This document shows positions 28,138 through 37,909 of a stretch of DNA of 64,000 bases, one piece after another. Location of the stretch: NCBI RefSeq assembly GCF_003316845.1, contig NZ_QMIK01000005.1, positions 62,001 through 126,000 of the forward strand, in the 5' to 3' direction. The notes under the pieces are model-generated. The model saw nothing but the letters and a program-made list of their open reading frames with translations, did not search any database and was not told the DNA's origin. This stretch comes from Cognataquiflexum aquatile. Lineage in GTDB: Bacteria; Bacteroidota; Bacteroidia; Cytophagales; Cyclobacteriaceae. Each line of letters starts with the position of its first letter. Position 1 is the first letter of the stretch. Both the position numbers and the translations under genes were made by a program.

Positions 28138-28890
28138 TCAAACCAGATTCCCTTCACTCAGCAAAAGAAAAATCCCGGCAGCCATAGCTGCGCCGAGAAT
28201 CGGTCCCAATACCGGAACCCAAGAATAAGCCCAATCACTTGTTCCTTTACCTTTAATCGGTAGCAATTGGTGCATCAACCTCGGCCCAAAATCCCTTGCA
28301 GGATTGATGGCATAGCCCGTCGTACCACCCAAAGCCAATCCGATCACCCACACCAAAAAAGCCACCGGCAATGCGCCAAGAGCCCCGAGACCAATCGGTA
28401 TTTGCTCACCGTCGGAATATTGGATTACAGGATTGGTAGAATGTAAGATCACTATGATCAAAACGGATGTTCCGATGATTTCAGAAAATAGGTTGGAAGG
28501 TAAGTTCCGGATGGCAGGAGAAGTTCCAAAAGGAGCAAACTTCAACCCCGGATCATCAGTGGCATCAAAGTGGTCTTTGTACACGAGCCAAGAAATCCCT
28601 GCTCCCAACATAGCACCTAAAACCTGGGCTAAAATATAGCCGGGAACCATCGCCCAATCGAAAAGACCTGCAATGGCCAATCCAATACTTACGGCGGGAT
28701 TGAGATGCGCGCCGCTGTGTGGACCTGCCACGACAACCCCAATAAATACTCCCAATGCCCAAGCGGTGGTAATCGCAATCAATCCGCCTCCATTTCCTTT
28801 TGTACCGGGAAGTACAACGTTGGCCACCACGCCGGACCCCATCAACAACAGGATAGAGGTCCCTATAAACTCTGCTATATATGCGTTCAT
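28138..28890 (-). CDS. glpF: Glycerol uptake facilitator (aquaglyceroporin)
   Basis: An MIP-family channel in the inner membrane that lets glycerol diffuse in. Both NPA boxes are present (HLNPAVS, N64-A66; AINPARDFGPR, N196-A198) with the selectivity-filter R199 and, directly after, D200, the residue typical of glycerol rather than water channels. The 250-residue length and about six helices fit. Its ATG overlaps the last base of the glpK stop, so it is the third gene of glpDKF. Confidence 0.95.
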   Translation of the reverse strand: MNAYIAEFIGTSILLLMGSGVVANVVLPGTKGNGGGLIAITTAWALGVFIGVVVAGPHSGAHLNPAVSIGLAIAGLFDWAMVPGYILAQVLGAMLGAGISWLVYKDHFDATDDPGLKFAPFGTSPAIRNLPSNLFSEIIGTSVLIIVILHSTNPVIQYSDGEQIPIGLGALGALPVAFLVWVIGLALGGTTGYAINPARDFGPRLMHQLLPIKGKGTSDWAYSWVPVLGPILGAAMAAGIFLLLSEGNLV

Positions 28891-30389
28891 TATTCTACCC
28901 AGTTTTTAGATCGTTCTACTGCTTTATGCCAAAAGTGAAGGAAATAATCAACTTTTTCCACTTCCATCTTTGGTTCAAAATCCTTGTCTGATTCCCAAAG
29001 CGCCTGTAACTCTTTCTCGGATTCCCAAAATCCTACTGCCAAGCCTGCCAAAAAAGCCGCCCCAATCGCTGTGGTTTCTATGATTTTGGGCCTTTTGATT
29101 TTGGTCTGCAAAATATCTGACTGGAACTGCATCAGAAAATTGTTTGCTGTAGCGCCACCGTCCACTCGCAATTCCTTGATGGGGGCGCCACTGTCTTTTT
29201 GCATCGCATCCAAGACATCCCTGACCTGATAAGCTATGGCTTCCAAAGCAGCCCGAGTCATGTGCGCGATCGTTGTCCCACGGGTAATTCCAAAAAAAGC
29301 ACCTCGTGCATTTTGGTCCCAATGCGGTGCGCCGAGTCCTGCCATTGCAGGCACAAAATAGACGCCGTCATTGTCTTTTAGACTTGTGGCCAGTTTTTCA
29401 CTTTCTTTGGCGTGGCCAAACAATTCAATGCCATCCCTAAGCCATTGGATCGCTGCTCCTCCGATAAACACAGAGCCTTCCAATGCATAGTTGACTTTCC
29501 CGTTGACTTCCCAAGCGATGGTGGTCAGCAATTTATTATTGGATCTCACGGGTTCTTCCCCTGTATTCATCATCAAAAAACAACCTGTTCCATAGGTGGT
29601 CTTTGCCATTCCGGGATGGGTACACAACTGTCCAAAAAGTGCCGCCTGCTGATCACCTGCTATCCCGGCAATGGGTATCGGCACAGGAAACAACGATTCT
29701 GAGGTATGTCCATACACCTCTGAACTTGACTTCACTTCGGGCAATAAGGAGACCGGAATGTCGAAAAGTGAGAGGAGTTCTGAGTCCCATTTTTTTTCAA
29801 ATATGTTGAAAAGCATGGTGCGACTGGCATTTGATACATCTGTGACATGAACCTTCTTGTGGGTCAGGTTCCATACTAGCCAAGTGTCCACTGTACCAAA
29901 AGCCAATTCTCCGTTTTCTGCCTTCTCTCTGGCCCCTTCGACATTGTCAAGCAGCCATTTGATCTTGGTGGCTGAAAAATAGGCATCCAACACCAAGCCG
30001 GTTTTGGAGGCGACCATTTCTTCTTTACCCTCTGCTTTGAGTTGGTCTACATAGGCCGAAGTCCTGCGATCCTGCCACACGATGGCATTGTAGATAGGTT
30101 TTCCTGTTTTCCTATCCCAAATAATGGTGGTTTCCCTTTGGTTAGTGATTCCGATGGCAGCAATATTTTTGGCTTTGATACCACCTTTGGCTAAGGACTC
30201 TGCCAAAACCGAAGATTGGGTGGACCAAATCTCCATGGGGTCATGTTCTACCCATCCGGATTTTGGAAAATGCTGTTTGAAAGCTCTTTGGGCAACACAT
30301 ACTATTTCGCCCTGTTTGTTAAAAATGATGGACCGTGAACTAGTCGTTCCTTGGTCCAAGGACATGATGTACTGGGTATTTTGGGTCAT
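28890..30389 (-). CDS. glpK: Glycerol kinase
   Basis: Phosphorylates glycerol to sn-glycerol 3-phosphate, trapping it in the cell. The 499-residue length is standard. The N-terminal phosphate-binding loop [12 protein letters not shown] (about 12-23) and [22 protein letters not shown] and [16 protein letters not shown] further on are FGGY-family signatures. It starts three bases after the glpD stop and overlaps glpF by one base. Confidence 0.97.
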   Translation of the reverse strand: MTQNTQYIMSLDQGTTSSRSIIFNKQGEIVCVAQRAFKQHFPKSGWVEHDPMEIWSTQSSVLAESLAKGGIKAKNIAAIGITNQRETTIIWDRKTGKPIYNAIVWQDRRTSAYVDQLKAEGKEEMVASKTGLVLDAYFSATKIKWLLDNVEGAREKAENGELAFGTVDTWLVWNLTHKKVHVTDVSNASRTMLFNIFEKKWDSELLSLFDIPVSLLPEVKSSSEVYGHTSESLFPVPIPIAGIAGDQQAALFGQLCTHPGMAKTTYGTGCFLMMNTGEEPVRSNNKLLTTIAWEVNGKVNYALEGSVFIGGAAIQWLRDGIELFGHAKESEKLATSLKDNDGVYFVPAMAGLGAPHWDQNARGAFFGITRGTTIAHMTRAALEAIAYQVRDVLDAMQKDSGAPIKELRVDGGATANNFLMQFQSDILQTKIKRPKIIETTAIGAAFLAGLAVGFWESEKELQALWESDKDFEPKMEVEKVDYFLHFWHKAVERSKNWVE

Positions 30390-30392
30390 TGC

Positions 30393-31961
30393 TTAGGGTT
30401 TTATGATGTATTTATTGGCAGTCTTTTTAAATTCCTTCAATTCATCCTCTATCCAATTCTGATCCATACCAAGGTCTCGGGCCATGATCTCCGCCACTTT
30501 TGGAGCCATCTCCATGGCAGCCCTGGCATCAAGCAAAAGAATCCTAAACCTCCTGGAGAGTACATCTTCCAGTTTGACGGCCATTTCATTTCTAATGATC
30601 CAGATCACCTCGGCGATGGTATAAGGATATTTTGGGTGCAGTTTTTCTCTCCACTCGGGATGCTCTTTGAGCATAAACCTGATCTGAAAAGCGTCTGAAC
30701 CATAAATGGCCATATGACCTTCATCCGGTTTGATCGTGAATCCATGAAGTTTTTGAGTAGCAGATTTGCTTTCAGACATGTTTTTGCCCGACACTCTAGG
30801 GAAATATTCTACGGTATCCTCACCCATTTTACGGAAAGTCGTCCACTTACCGCCTGTCAGGGTGACCAATTTAGAATCTGAAAGAATGACTTTATGTGTA
30901 CGTGAAATCTCCTTGGTTTTGGCTCCATCTTCTTTTGGCGCTGCCAATGGCCTCAGTCCTGCAAAAACAGAAAGTATATCAGCCTTGGTGGGTTTTTTGG
31001 TAAGATAGGCTTGGGCAGTTTCCAATACAAAATCGATTTCCTTTTCCAAAGCTTCAGGTTCCAATTGGGGTTTGTCCTTCAGGGTATCTGTGGTCCCGAC
31101 GACAAGCTTCCCGTGCCAAGGCACGGCAAACAACACCCTGCCATCAGAAGTTTTGGGAATCATCAACGCGTCTTTGCCACCCAAAAAAGACTGGTCAAAA
31201 ACCAAATGTATGCCTTGACTAGGCTGTATACTTTTTCTCGCATCAGGATTATCCATCTTCAAGATCTTGTCAGCAAAAACACCGGTGGCATTGACCACCA
31301 TTCTTGCCTTGATCTGTAAATGGCTTCCATCCAATTGGTCTATAAAATTCAGGCCATCGACTTTTCCGTTGGTATCTTTGGTCAGGGATTCTACTTTGGA
31401 ATAATTCAATACACAACCGCCGAGTTCGTCACAGGTCTGTGCCAAAGCAATGATCATTCTGGCATCATCAAACTGACCGTCATGGTAGACTACCCCGCCT
31501 TTCAGTCCCTCCTGTTTGATCTGAGGCATCCTTCGGACAGTTTCGGTTTTACTGATAAACTTCGATTTGCCAAGCCTCCACTTTCCTGCCATCAGGTCGT
31601 ATAATTTGAGACCGACAGAATACTGTAACCTGTCAAACCAAGTGTAGATGGGAATGATAAAAGGTTGGTTGTAGGTGAGATGGGGAGCATTTTCCAAGAG
31701 CCGTCCCCTTTCTTTCAAAGCTTCCAATACCAAAAATACATCCCCTTGTGCAAGGTAGCGGACGCCACCATGAAGGAGCTTGGTACTGCGACTGGAAGTG
31801 CCTTTGGCGAAATCCGATTTTTCTAACAAAACCACCGAAAGACCTCTTGAAAGCGCATCCAAGGCGACTCCAAAACCGGAAGAACCTCCACCGATGATGG
31901 CAATATCCCAGATTTTTTCCTGATTGTCTTTGATTTTACTGAGGTTAGCTGACCTGTGCAT
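30393..31961 (-). CDS. glpD: Glycerol-3-phosphate dehydrogenase (FAD, aerobic type)
   Basis: Membrane-associated flavoenzyme that oxidises glycerol 3-phosphate to dihydroxyacetone phosphate and reduces quinone. The 522-residue protein has the FAD dinucleotide fold IIGGGSSGFGVALDA near residue 22 and the family segment SSRSTKLLHGGVRYL about 30 residues later, with the C-terminal DAO_C domain. First gene of the glpDKF operon; I see no clear TAnnTTTG box upstream and no glpR-type regulator in the window. Confidence 0.96.
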   Translation of the reverse strand: MHRSANLSKIKDNQEKIWDIAIIGGGSSGFGVALDALSRGLSVVLLEKSDFAKGTSSRSTKLLHGGVRYLAQGDVFLVLEALKERGRLLENAPHLTYNQPFIIPIYTWFDRLQYSVGLKLYDLMAGKWRLGKSKFISKTETVRRMPQIKQEGLKGGVVYHDGQFDDARMIIALAQTCDELGGCVLNYSKVESLTKDTNGKVDGLNFIDQLDGSHLQIKARMVVNATGVFADKILKMDNPDARKSIQPSQGIHLVFDQSFLGGKDALMIPKTSDGRVLFAVPWHGKLVVGTTDTLKDKPQLEPEALEKEIDFVLETAQAYLTKKPTKADILSVFAGLRPLAAPKEDGAKTKEISRTHKVILSDSKLVTLTGGKWTTFRKMGEDTVEYFPRVSGKNMSESKSATQKLHGFTIKPDEGHMAIYGSDAFQIRFMLKEHPEWREKLHPKYPYTIAEVIWIIRNEMAVKLEDVLSRRFRILLLDARAAMEMAPKVAEIMARDLGMDQNWIEDELKEFKKTANKYIIKP

Positions 31962-32088
31962 AACGAAAAATTTTTCTTTCCAAGTTAATGGAAAAAAGAG
32001 GGAAAGTAAAATATTGAAAAAAGTTTAAAAGGATGATTTAAGCCACCCCAAAAAGTATTTCGAAATATTAATTATTTGGTGAAAAACT

Positions 32089-32586
32089 TCAATAATCCTT
32101 AAAAACTTTCCTCTCCACCGTACTGCCATCTTCCTTTAGAGAAACTTCGAATATAAAATCATACTCGATGTCCTGAAGCTCGGGGTATTTTTCACCTGAA
32201 CCTACAAAATAATTGGCTAAATGATTGACTGTATTGCTGTGACCGACCACAAGGATGTTACCTGTTCTTTCCCGCAGTTCCCTGACTAGATCATCATGGT
32301 TTTTGGCATCATAGATTTCGATAGTCAGTCCTATAGCATCCGCCAAAGGCTGTGCGGTAGTTTTGGTGCGGATGGTATTGGTGCTGAAGATGTGTTGGAT
32401 TTCTTTTTGTTCAAGTATCTGTGCCAGTTTTTTGGACCTGGCTGTTCCGGCCACGCTGAGTCCGGGGTCATCGCCTTCCAGGATTTTCTCTGCATGGCGG
32501 ACAATGTAAACGGTCTTTGGTTCCTGCTTGGGTGAACAGGCGAGCAACAAAAATGAAAATATCAGGAGAGTGAAAATACTTTTCAT
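32089..32586 (-). CDS. Histidine-phosphatase-family lipoprotein
   Basis: A 165-residue exported protein with a lipobox (LLLAC, C17), so it is probably lipid-anchored in the periplasm. The phosphoglycerate-mutase-like core has the catalytic RHA motif (IVRHAEK, R30-H31) and a second histidine in VVGHSNTVNHL. Substrate is unknown; SixA-like and phosphoesterase roles are both possible. The ATG at 32586 gives the signal peptide; the upstream 29-codon extension overlaps the PIN toxin gene. It begins 10 bases after that gene and may be the third gene of its operon. Confidence 0.8.
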   Translation of the reverse strand: MKSIFTLLIFSFLLLACSPKQEPKTVYIVRHAEKILEGDDPGLSVAGTARSKKLAQILEQKEIQHIFSTNTIRTKTTAQPLADAIGLTIEIYDAKNHDDLVRELRERTGNILVVGHSNTVNHLANYFVGSGEKYPELQDIEYDFIFEVSLKEDGSTVERKVFKDY

Positions 32587-32596
32587 TTCAAATAAT

Positions 32597-33010
32597 TTAT
32601 GAATTGTAAATCTCCCAAAATTCCTTGGGAGAAAGTATGACTGTTTTCCTGAATTTTGAAAATGTAAAATCAATTGTATTTCCTGTGATTAGGTAATTTG
32701 CTTTTGAAGCAACTGCCAAATCTAAAAACTTATTGTCACTCTCATCTTTCATAATGTCCACTTTTTTGGGAGTGTCGATTATTAAAGAGATTTGCTTGAG
32801 GTGAAAAAGTACTATAGAAGACTTCTCTTTAAAATTCAAAAATCTTGAAAACTTATCTCTGTTTAGTACTTGGATATATTCTTCAAGAACTTCATTTGAT
32901 AAACATAATTCTACTTTTCTCTTCAAAATCAATTCCTCAAGGATTTTTGCAGGAAAGCTTTTTGAAATGAAGGCCGAAACCAAGACATTGGTATCAAGAA
33001 TGACTTTCAT
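32597..33010 (-). CDS. PIN-domain toxin (VapC-like endoribonuclease)
   Basis: A 137-residue PIN protein of the 'putative toxin component' type (TIGR00305-like). Acidic residues in PIN positions are D6 (ILDTNVLVSA), E43/E44, D92 and D97 (ESDNKFLDLA), which would bind Mg2+ or Mn2+ for RNA cleavage. Its start overlaps the preceding small gene by 17 bases, the usual toxin-antitoxin layout. Whether it is active and what RNA it cuts are not visible from sequence. Confidence 0.85.
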   Translation of the reverse strand: MKVILDTNVLVSAFISKSFPAKILEELILKRKVELCLSNEVLEEYIQVLNRDKFSRFLNFKEKSSIVLFHLKQISLIIDTPKKVDIMKDESDNKFLDLAVASKANYLITGNTIDFTFSKFRKTVILSPKEFWEIYNS

Positions 33011-33221
33011 TCCTTACCGCCTTGATCTCTGCATCAATTTCTTCCAACGTCAATTCTGCTAATCCTACCTCTTTGGCAATATTTTGACATTCTTCGAGTG
33101 CTTTCCTTGCAAAATCGAGGTTTATTTTTTCAACAAGAAGCTTGAAATCAATGATTGGGTCACTGTCCAGATTATACTTCTCTAAATCCTTTTCACTTAC
33201 TTTGACTTGTATTGTTTTCAT
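32994..33221 (-). CDS. Probable antitoxin of the PIN toxin
   Basis: A 75-residue acidic protein with a short N-terminal strand (TIQVKVSEKDLEKY) and then charged helices. The N-terminus could form a ribbon-type DNA-binding or dimerisation strand, but I cannot place it in a named antitoxin family. Identification rests on size, position and its 17-base overlap with the PIN gene. No palindromic operator is evident in the 76 bases upstream. Confidence 0.65.
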   Translation of the reverse strand: MKTIQVKVSEKDLEKYNLDSDPIIDFKLLVEKINLDFARKALEECQNIAKEVGLAELTLEEIDAEIKAVRNESHS

Positions 33222-33297
33222 AAACTCAGGCTTTGAAACATCAATTTAATAACTATTCTGAAAACTATGGCAAGCAAAAAACAATTCGAAAATGAAA

Positions 33298-34032
33298 TTA
33301 CCCACTAAAAGTATTTTCCAAATGCTGGTCTTTACCTCTTACAGGCTCAAACTCTAGATATTGTTCCCAAAAAGCTTCTTCCGGCAATGCTGCTCTGAGA
33401 AATATCTTTTCCTTTTTGATGGGATGGACAAATACCAAGTGGAATGCATGGAGATTGATACTCGCATCAGGATTGGGTTTGTGAAAACCATATTTCAAAT
33501 CTCCCCTGATCGGGCAACCCATAGAAGCCAATTGCACCCTGATCTGATGCGGTCTTCCGGAAACCGGGCGAACCTCCAACAGCCAATGATCATTCAATTT
33601 GCCCAAGGTTTTGTAATTGAGTTCGGCTTTCTGTGATCCCTCGACCTCCTTTTCGTGTGCAGTTACAAAGTTTTTAACCTCATCTTTCACCAGATAATGT
33701 GTCAGTTTCCCGGTTTCTTCCTTTGGCCTGTTTTTGACTATTGCCCAATACACTTTATGGATATCCCGCTTGCGGAAAAGCTCCATCATGCGCTCGAGTC
33801 CTTTGGAAGTCCTCGCAAAAACCACCAATCCACTGACAGGCCGGTCAAGCCTGTGAACAGGATGTAAAAATACATCACCCGGTTTGTTGTATTTCTTGGC
33901 TATATATTCCCTGCAGTAATCCGTGAGCGTTTTGTCCTTGGTCTTGTCACCCTGCACGAGCACACCCGCAGCCTTATTGACTATCAGGAGGTGATTGTCT
34001 TCATAGACTACTGAAAATGGTTTCTTCTTCAT
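33298..34032 (-). CDS. RluA-family RNA pseudouridine synthase
   Basis: Isomerises specific uridines in rRNA or tRNA to pseudouridine. The catalytic aspartate is D63 in HRLDRPVSGLV; later family motifs are YWAIV and the SGRPHQIRVQLASMGCPIRGD stretch near residue 180. At 244 residues it lacks the N-terminal S4 domain of RluC/RluD, so it resembles RluA or TruC; the target site is not certain. Confidence 0.92.
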   Translation of the reverse strand: MKKKPFSVVYEDNHLLIVNKAAGVLVQGDKTKDKTLTDYCREYIAKKYNKPGDVFLHPVHRLDRPVSGLVVFARTSKGLERMMELFRKRDIHKVYWAIVKNRPKEETGKLTHYLVKDEVKNFVTAHEKEVEGSQKAELNYKTLGKLNDHWLLEVRPVSGRPHQIRVQLASMGCPIRGDLKYGFHKPNPDASINLHAFHLVFVHPIKKEKIFLRAALPEEAFWEQYLEFEPVRGKDQHLENTFSG

Positions 34033-34060
34033 ATTGATAAGTTTAATGAGTTAAAAAAAT

Positions 34061-34119
34061 CACGCAAAGCCGCAAAATCGCAAAGACTAAAATCCTTGGC
34101 GGTTTAGCGTCTTGGCGGG
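34061..34119. repeat. Dispersed-type CGCAAAG / CTTGGCG repeat
   Basis: A 59-base stretch with three CGCAAA units (34063, 34071, 34079) followed by the inverse-oriented units TTGGCGG, TAGCGTC and TTGGCGG. This is a known style of short intergenic repeat in bacterial genomes; it fills the space between prfC and the pseudouridine synthase gene and could form an imperfect hairpin. Confidence 0.6.
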
Positions 34120-34131
34120 AAATATAATTCT

Positions 34132-35712
34132 TTAGAATTCGGAAGTGAAATGGAATTCTATCTCCGGATAGTTGTCCTGCACCATCTGAAGCCAAGCCCT
34201 TGATTCGGCCATAAAGACCACTTTCCCGTCTTTGTCATATGCAATGTGCCTGCTCTTAGACCGGATAAATTCATCCAACTGCTTTTTGTCTTTGCTGCTG
34301 ATCCAACAGGCTTTATATAAGTTCATCGGAGCGAATTCCACCGAAGCGTTGTATTCATTTTTCAACCTGAACTGAATCACCTCAAACTGCAGCTGACCTA
34401 CAGTACCCACTACTTTACGGTTACCCATTTCGTAAGTAAAATATTGGGCAACACCCTCTTCCATCAATTGCTTCAAGCCCTTTTCCAATTGCTTGGTCTT
34501 CATGGCATCTTTGTTGATGACTTCTTTGAAGATTTCGGGGGAGAAACTCGGAATACCTTTGAAGGTCATGTTTTCACCTTCGGTAAGCGTATCACCAATT
34601 TTCAAATTGCCTGTATCAAACAAACCGACGATATCACCTGGAAATGCCTCATCGACGATTTCTCTGTCCTGCGCCATAAATTGGGTCACGTTAGAAAACC
34701 GCAGGGGCTTGGGTCCGCGAACATGGTTGTAAGGCTTGTTTCTTTCAAATTTTCCAGAAACTATCCTCAAGAAAGCGATCCTGTTTCTGTGGTTCGGATC
34801 CATATTGGCGTGGATCTTAAAGACAAATCCAGAAAACTTTGGCTCCTCGGGCTTTACCTCACGCTCCTCTGTATACCTGCCTATGGGTGAAGGGGCGATC
34901 CGGATAAAGGTATCGAGCATTTCATTGACTCCGAAATTATTGACGGCAGAGCCGAAAAACACCGGCGCAACCTTTCCTTCAAGATATTCTTTTGGATCAA
35001 AATCAGGGTAAACTCCCTCAATCAATTCCACATCTTCACGCAGTTGCCTGGCATTATTTCCTCCAATCAATTCATCCAATTTGGAATCTTCCAGGTTTTG
35101 GATCGTCTCTCTGGCATCGCTCAGTTTCCGCTGGCTTGGGGTGAAAAGATTGAGCTTTTTGTCATAAAGGTTATAGACACCTTTGAATCCCTTGCCCATT
35201 CCGATTGGCCAGGAAAGCGGCCTTACCTGAATGTTCAATTTTTCTTCCACCTCATCCAACAACTCGTAAGGATCTCTTCCTTCACGGTCAAGTTTATTGA
35301 TAAAACAGATAACAGGCGTATTTCTCATCCTACAGACTTCCATGAGTTTTTCGGTCTGGATTTCGACGCCTTTGACACAATCGATGACCATGATGACCGA
35401 ATCGACAGCTGTCAAAGTCCGATACGTATCTTCCGCAAAATCCTGGTGACCGGGCGTATCCAACAGGTTGATTTTGACACCCTGATATTCAAAACCCATC
35501 ACAGAGGTAGCCACAGAGATACCTCTTTGTTTCTCTATTTCCATCCAGTCGGATTTGGTAGCAGTGTCGATTTTGTTGGATTTCACAGCACCCGCAGTCT
35601 GGATCGCTCCCCCAAAAAGCAAAAGCTTTTCGGTCAAAGTGGTCTTTCCCGCATCAGGGTGGGCAATGATGGCAAACGTCCTTCTCTTTTGTATTTCCTT
35701 AGTCAAACTCAT
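34132..35712 (-). CDS. prfC: Peptide chain release factor 3
   Basis: RF3 is a GTPase that recycles RF1/RF2 from the ribosome after termination. The 526-residue protein has the G1 loop [13 protein letters not shown] near residue 17, G3 DTPGHQDF and G4 NKLDRE, and the RF3-type C-terminal domains ([28 protein letters not shown]). A TAnnTTTG box precedes it by 32 bases. Confidence 0.96.
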   Translation of the reverse strand: MSLTKEIQKRRTFAIIAHPDAGKTTLTEKLLLFGGAIQTAGAVKSNKIDTATKSDWMEIEKQRGISVATSVMGFEYQGVKINLLDTPGHQDFAEDTYRTLTAVDSVIMVIDCVKGVEIQTEKLMEVCRMRNTPVICFINKLDREGRDPYELLDEVEEKLNIQVRPLSWPIGMGKGFKGVYNLYDKKLNLFTPSQRKLSDARETIQNLEDSKLDELIGGNNARQLREDVELIEGVYPDFDPKEYLEGKVAPVFFGSAVNNFGVNEMLDTFIRIAPSPIGRYTEEREVKPEEPKFSGFVFKIHANMDPNHRNRIAFLRIVSGKFERNKPYNHVRGPKPLRFSNVTQFMAQDREIVDEAFPGDIVGLFDTGNLKIGDTLTEGENMTFKGIPSFSPEIFKEVINKDAMKTKQLEKGLKQLMEEGVAQYFTYEMGNRKVVGTVGQLQFEVIQFRLKNEYNASVEFAPMNLYKACWISSKDKKQLDEFIRSKSRHIAYDKDGKVVFMAESRAWLQMVQDNYPEIEFHFTSEF

Positions 35713-35744
35713 GTAAAGTCCTGATTCTGTAATTTTTCAGCCTG

Positions 35745-35752
35745 CAAAGGTA
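35745..35752 (-). promoter_or_regulatory. Predicted -7 box of prfC
   Basis: TACCTTTG on the minus strand, an exact TAnnTTTG match, 32 bases before the prfC ATG. It is flanked by a short AGCCT/AGGCT inverted repeat. Confidence 0.5.
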
Positions 35753-35852
35753 GGCTTTTAATTCTAAGGTTGGAAGGGTGGAAAGTTTAAAAGTTGAACA
35801 TGGAATTTTGGGAAACTTCTTCTTATCAATTAAATAGTCAATTTATTGAATT

Positions 35853-35892
35853 TAGATATTCATTGATATTGGATATTGATTGATATTGATTA
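35853..35892. repeat. AT-rich short tandem repeat of GATATTGATT-like units
   Basis: About four imperfect units built on GATATT separated by CATT, GG, GATT and GATT lie in the 276-base gap between prfC and the histidine kinase. The rest of that gap shows only the prfC promoter box and a purine-rich stretch (35765-35790) resembling the GGAAGT repeat at 1721. Confidence 0.55.
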
Positions 35893-35988
35893 GGTAATGT
35901 ATGCTTAGTGTGGTTCTAAAGCTGCCGACAATTTCCCAAACAATTTCAGTTAAATCAACAAAAACTCGCAAATACCTAGGATCAAAAC

Positions 35989-37233
35989 TCAAACTTTCTG
36001 ACCCAAAAAATCCTCCTGTTTGAAACCCTGAATGCCTTCTTTGCTCCCGTGAAGGATAATTCTAAAAGTGGTACCAACACCCAATTCGGAGTTTTTGACA
36101 AAAACCTTTCCTTTGTGATAACCTTCAATGATTCTTTTTGCGAGAGTTAGTCCAAGTCCCCAACCTCTTTTTCTTGTGGTAAAACCGGGATTAAAAACCT
36201 TCTTGTACATGCTTTTATCCATCCCTTTCCCATTGTCAGTGATGTCGACAAAGACAAATTTTTCGCTTTCCTTTACGATATCAATCGAAATATTACCCTG
36301 CCCTTTCATGGCATCCACGGCATTTTTGACAATGTTTTCGATTACCCATTCAAAAAGCGGCTTGTTCAACATCGCCTCAATATTATCAGAATAACCGTTG
36401 ACTTGTATGTTGACTTTGGTCGATATCCTTGGACGAAGGTAATTAATAGCCTCATCCACCACCGAAAAAACATTTTCGAGTTGGATAGAAGGTTTGCTGC
36501 CAATCGAGCTGAACCGCTCAGTAACCATTCGCAGCTTGACCACATCCTTGTCCATTTCCTGGATGACTTCTTTGTTTTCTTCCCAGATGGGAGAATTTTT
36601 GAGGTAATCCATCCAAGCCATCAAGGAAGCAATAGGCGTCCCCAACTGATGGGCAGTTTCTTTGGTGAGACCTGCCCATACCCGGTTTTGTTCAGCGACT
36701 TTAGACTGATTGAAAACAGCATATGCCAAGACCCCGAATACCAAAATCACCGAAAGTTGCACGTAAGGATAGTATCTGAGGGATGTCAGTAGCTCTGAGT
36801 TACGATAATAAATCAGGGAATCCTCGCTGCTGATCGGTTCGTATTCTTCTTTCATTTTGACCAATTCCGCCCTTAATACTTTATCTATTTCCTCCTGATT
36901 TGCACCTTTTTTGAAACTTATATTTTTATGATCGACCGGATCTCCTTCTGAGTTGACGACAATTACCGGAATCGAATTATTTTGTTTGATGATTTCTTCG
37001 GTGATAAAGCCGAGGTTATCGGCGTCAACGGAAGCACTTGAGGCGTACTCGAGTGCACGGGCCAGGAGTTCTATCTGACGCTTTTCCCTTTCTTTCAGTT
37101 CTTCTACCAAAATGTTGGTATAGTAAATAGACCCAAAACTGATCACCACAGAACTGATAAAGATGAGCCATTTGATCCGGTTTTTGTTTTGGAAAAAATC
37201 CAAAATTCCAATATCCTGAAGTGTATTCCTCAT
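35989..37233 (-). CDS. Sensor histidine kinase without adjacent response regulator
   Basis: A 414-residue membrane kinase. Helices at about 21-40 and 158-174 bracket a periplasmic domain of roughly 115 residues. The dimerisation box carries the phospho-acceptor H195 (TKETAHQLGTPIAS), followed by an HATPase domain with N box (NIVKNAVDAM), DNGKGMD and GWGLGLTLAKRII. No HAMP, receiver or regulator gene is adjacent, so its partner must be elsewhere. The stimulus is unknown. Confidence 0.92.
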   Translation of the reverse strand: MRNTLQDIGILDFFQNKNRIKWLIFISSVVISFGSIYYTNILVEELKEREKRQIELLARALEYASSASVDADNLGFITEEIIKQNNSIPVIVVNSEGDPVDHKNISFKKGANQEEIDKVLRAELVKMKEEYEPISSEDSLIYYRNSELLTSLRYYPYVQLSVILVFGVLAYAVFNQSKVAEQNRVWAGLTKETAHQLGTPIASLMAWMDYLKNSPIWEENKEVIQEMDKDVVKLRMVTERFSSIGSKPSIQLENVFSVVDEAINYLRPRISTKVNIQVNGYSDNIEAMLNKPLFEWVIENIVKNAVDAMKGQGNISIDIVKESEKFVFVDITDNGKGMDKSMYKKVFNPGFTTRKRGWGLGLTLAKRIIEGYHKGKVFVKNSELGVGTTFRIILHGSKEGIQGFKQEDFLGQKV

Positions 37234-37381
37234 TGGGTGTATTAATAATTGGTCAAAAGGTGCTGTAGTATTAAACTCGATTTTGCCATAGATATTATCA
37301 ATCTGCCAATATTACTTACCGACACTCTGTGGCTCCATTTTTGTTCATGATTGAATATAACTAACCATAAATATAAATATT

Positions 37382-37852
37382 ATGAGCACAAACGATATCG
37401 GATTGGAAATAAAAGAAAGTAAAGTCTTGGTGAAGAAACTGAATATCCTTTTGGCCAATTATCAGGTGTATTATCAAAACCTCAGGAACTTCCACTGGAA
37501 TGTATCCGGACCGAATTTTTTCGAATTGCATGCCAAGTTTGAAGAGCTATACAATGTGGCCAATCTTGGAGTGGACGAAACAGCCGAAAGGATTTTGACT
37601 TTAGGGGCAAGGCCTTTTTCCTCCTACGAGGATTATATTGAAAACTCTGAAATCAAGGAGGCAAAAAAAGTCCATGATTCCAAAACCATGGTTGAGATCG
37701 TCAGGGACAATCTGAATACGCTCTTGAAACTTGAAAGAGAAGCATTGGAAGCGGCTACCGATCAAGGAGATGAAGGGACTGTTTCTTTGATGAGCGATTA
37801 TATCACTGCCAAAGAGAAAACCGTTTGGATGCTCTCAGCCTATTTACGATAA
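37382..37852 (+). CDS. dps: Dps-family DNA-binding ferritin
   Basis: Dps dodecamers oxidise Fe(II) with peroxide and store the iron, protecting DNA. The 156-residue protein has the intersubunit ferroxidase ligands in family spacing: H38 (NFHWN), H50 (FELHAKFEELY), D65 and E69 (GVDETAERI). The N-terminal tail is short and not notably basic, so DNA binding is not assured. It is monocistronic with a strong terminator; a TAnnTTTG box was not found, so it may use another promoter type. Confidence 0.95.
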   Translation: MSTNDIGLEIKESKVLVKKLNILLANYQVYYQNLRNFHWNVSGPNFFELHAKFEELYNVANLGVDETAERILTLGARPFSSYEDYIENSEIKEAKKVHDSKTMVEIVRDNLNTLLKLEREALEAATDQGDEGTVSLMSDYITAKEKTVWMLSAYLR

Positions 37853-37867
37853 AAAAATTAAGCTATA

Positions 37868-37905
37868 AAAAAAAGAGGATGGGGTTTTGGCCTCATCCTC
37901 TTTTT
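37868..37905. terminator. Bidirectional terminator between dps and lipA
   Basis: A stem of about 12 bp (37870-37881 with 37894-37905) with A-rich left and T-rich right arms, placed between two convergent genes. Confidence 0.88.
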
Positions 37906-37909
37906 GGTT

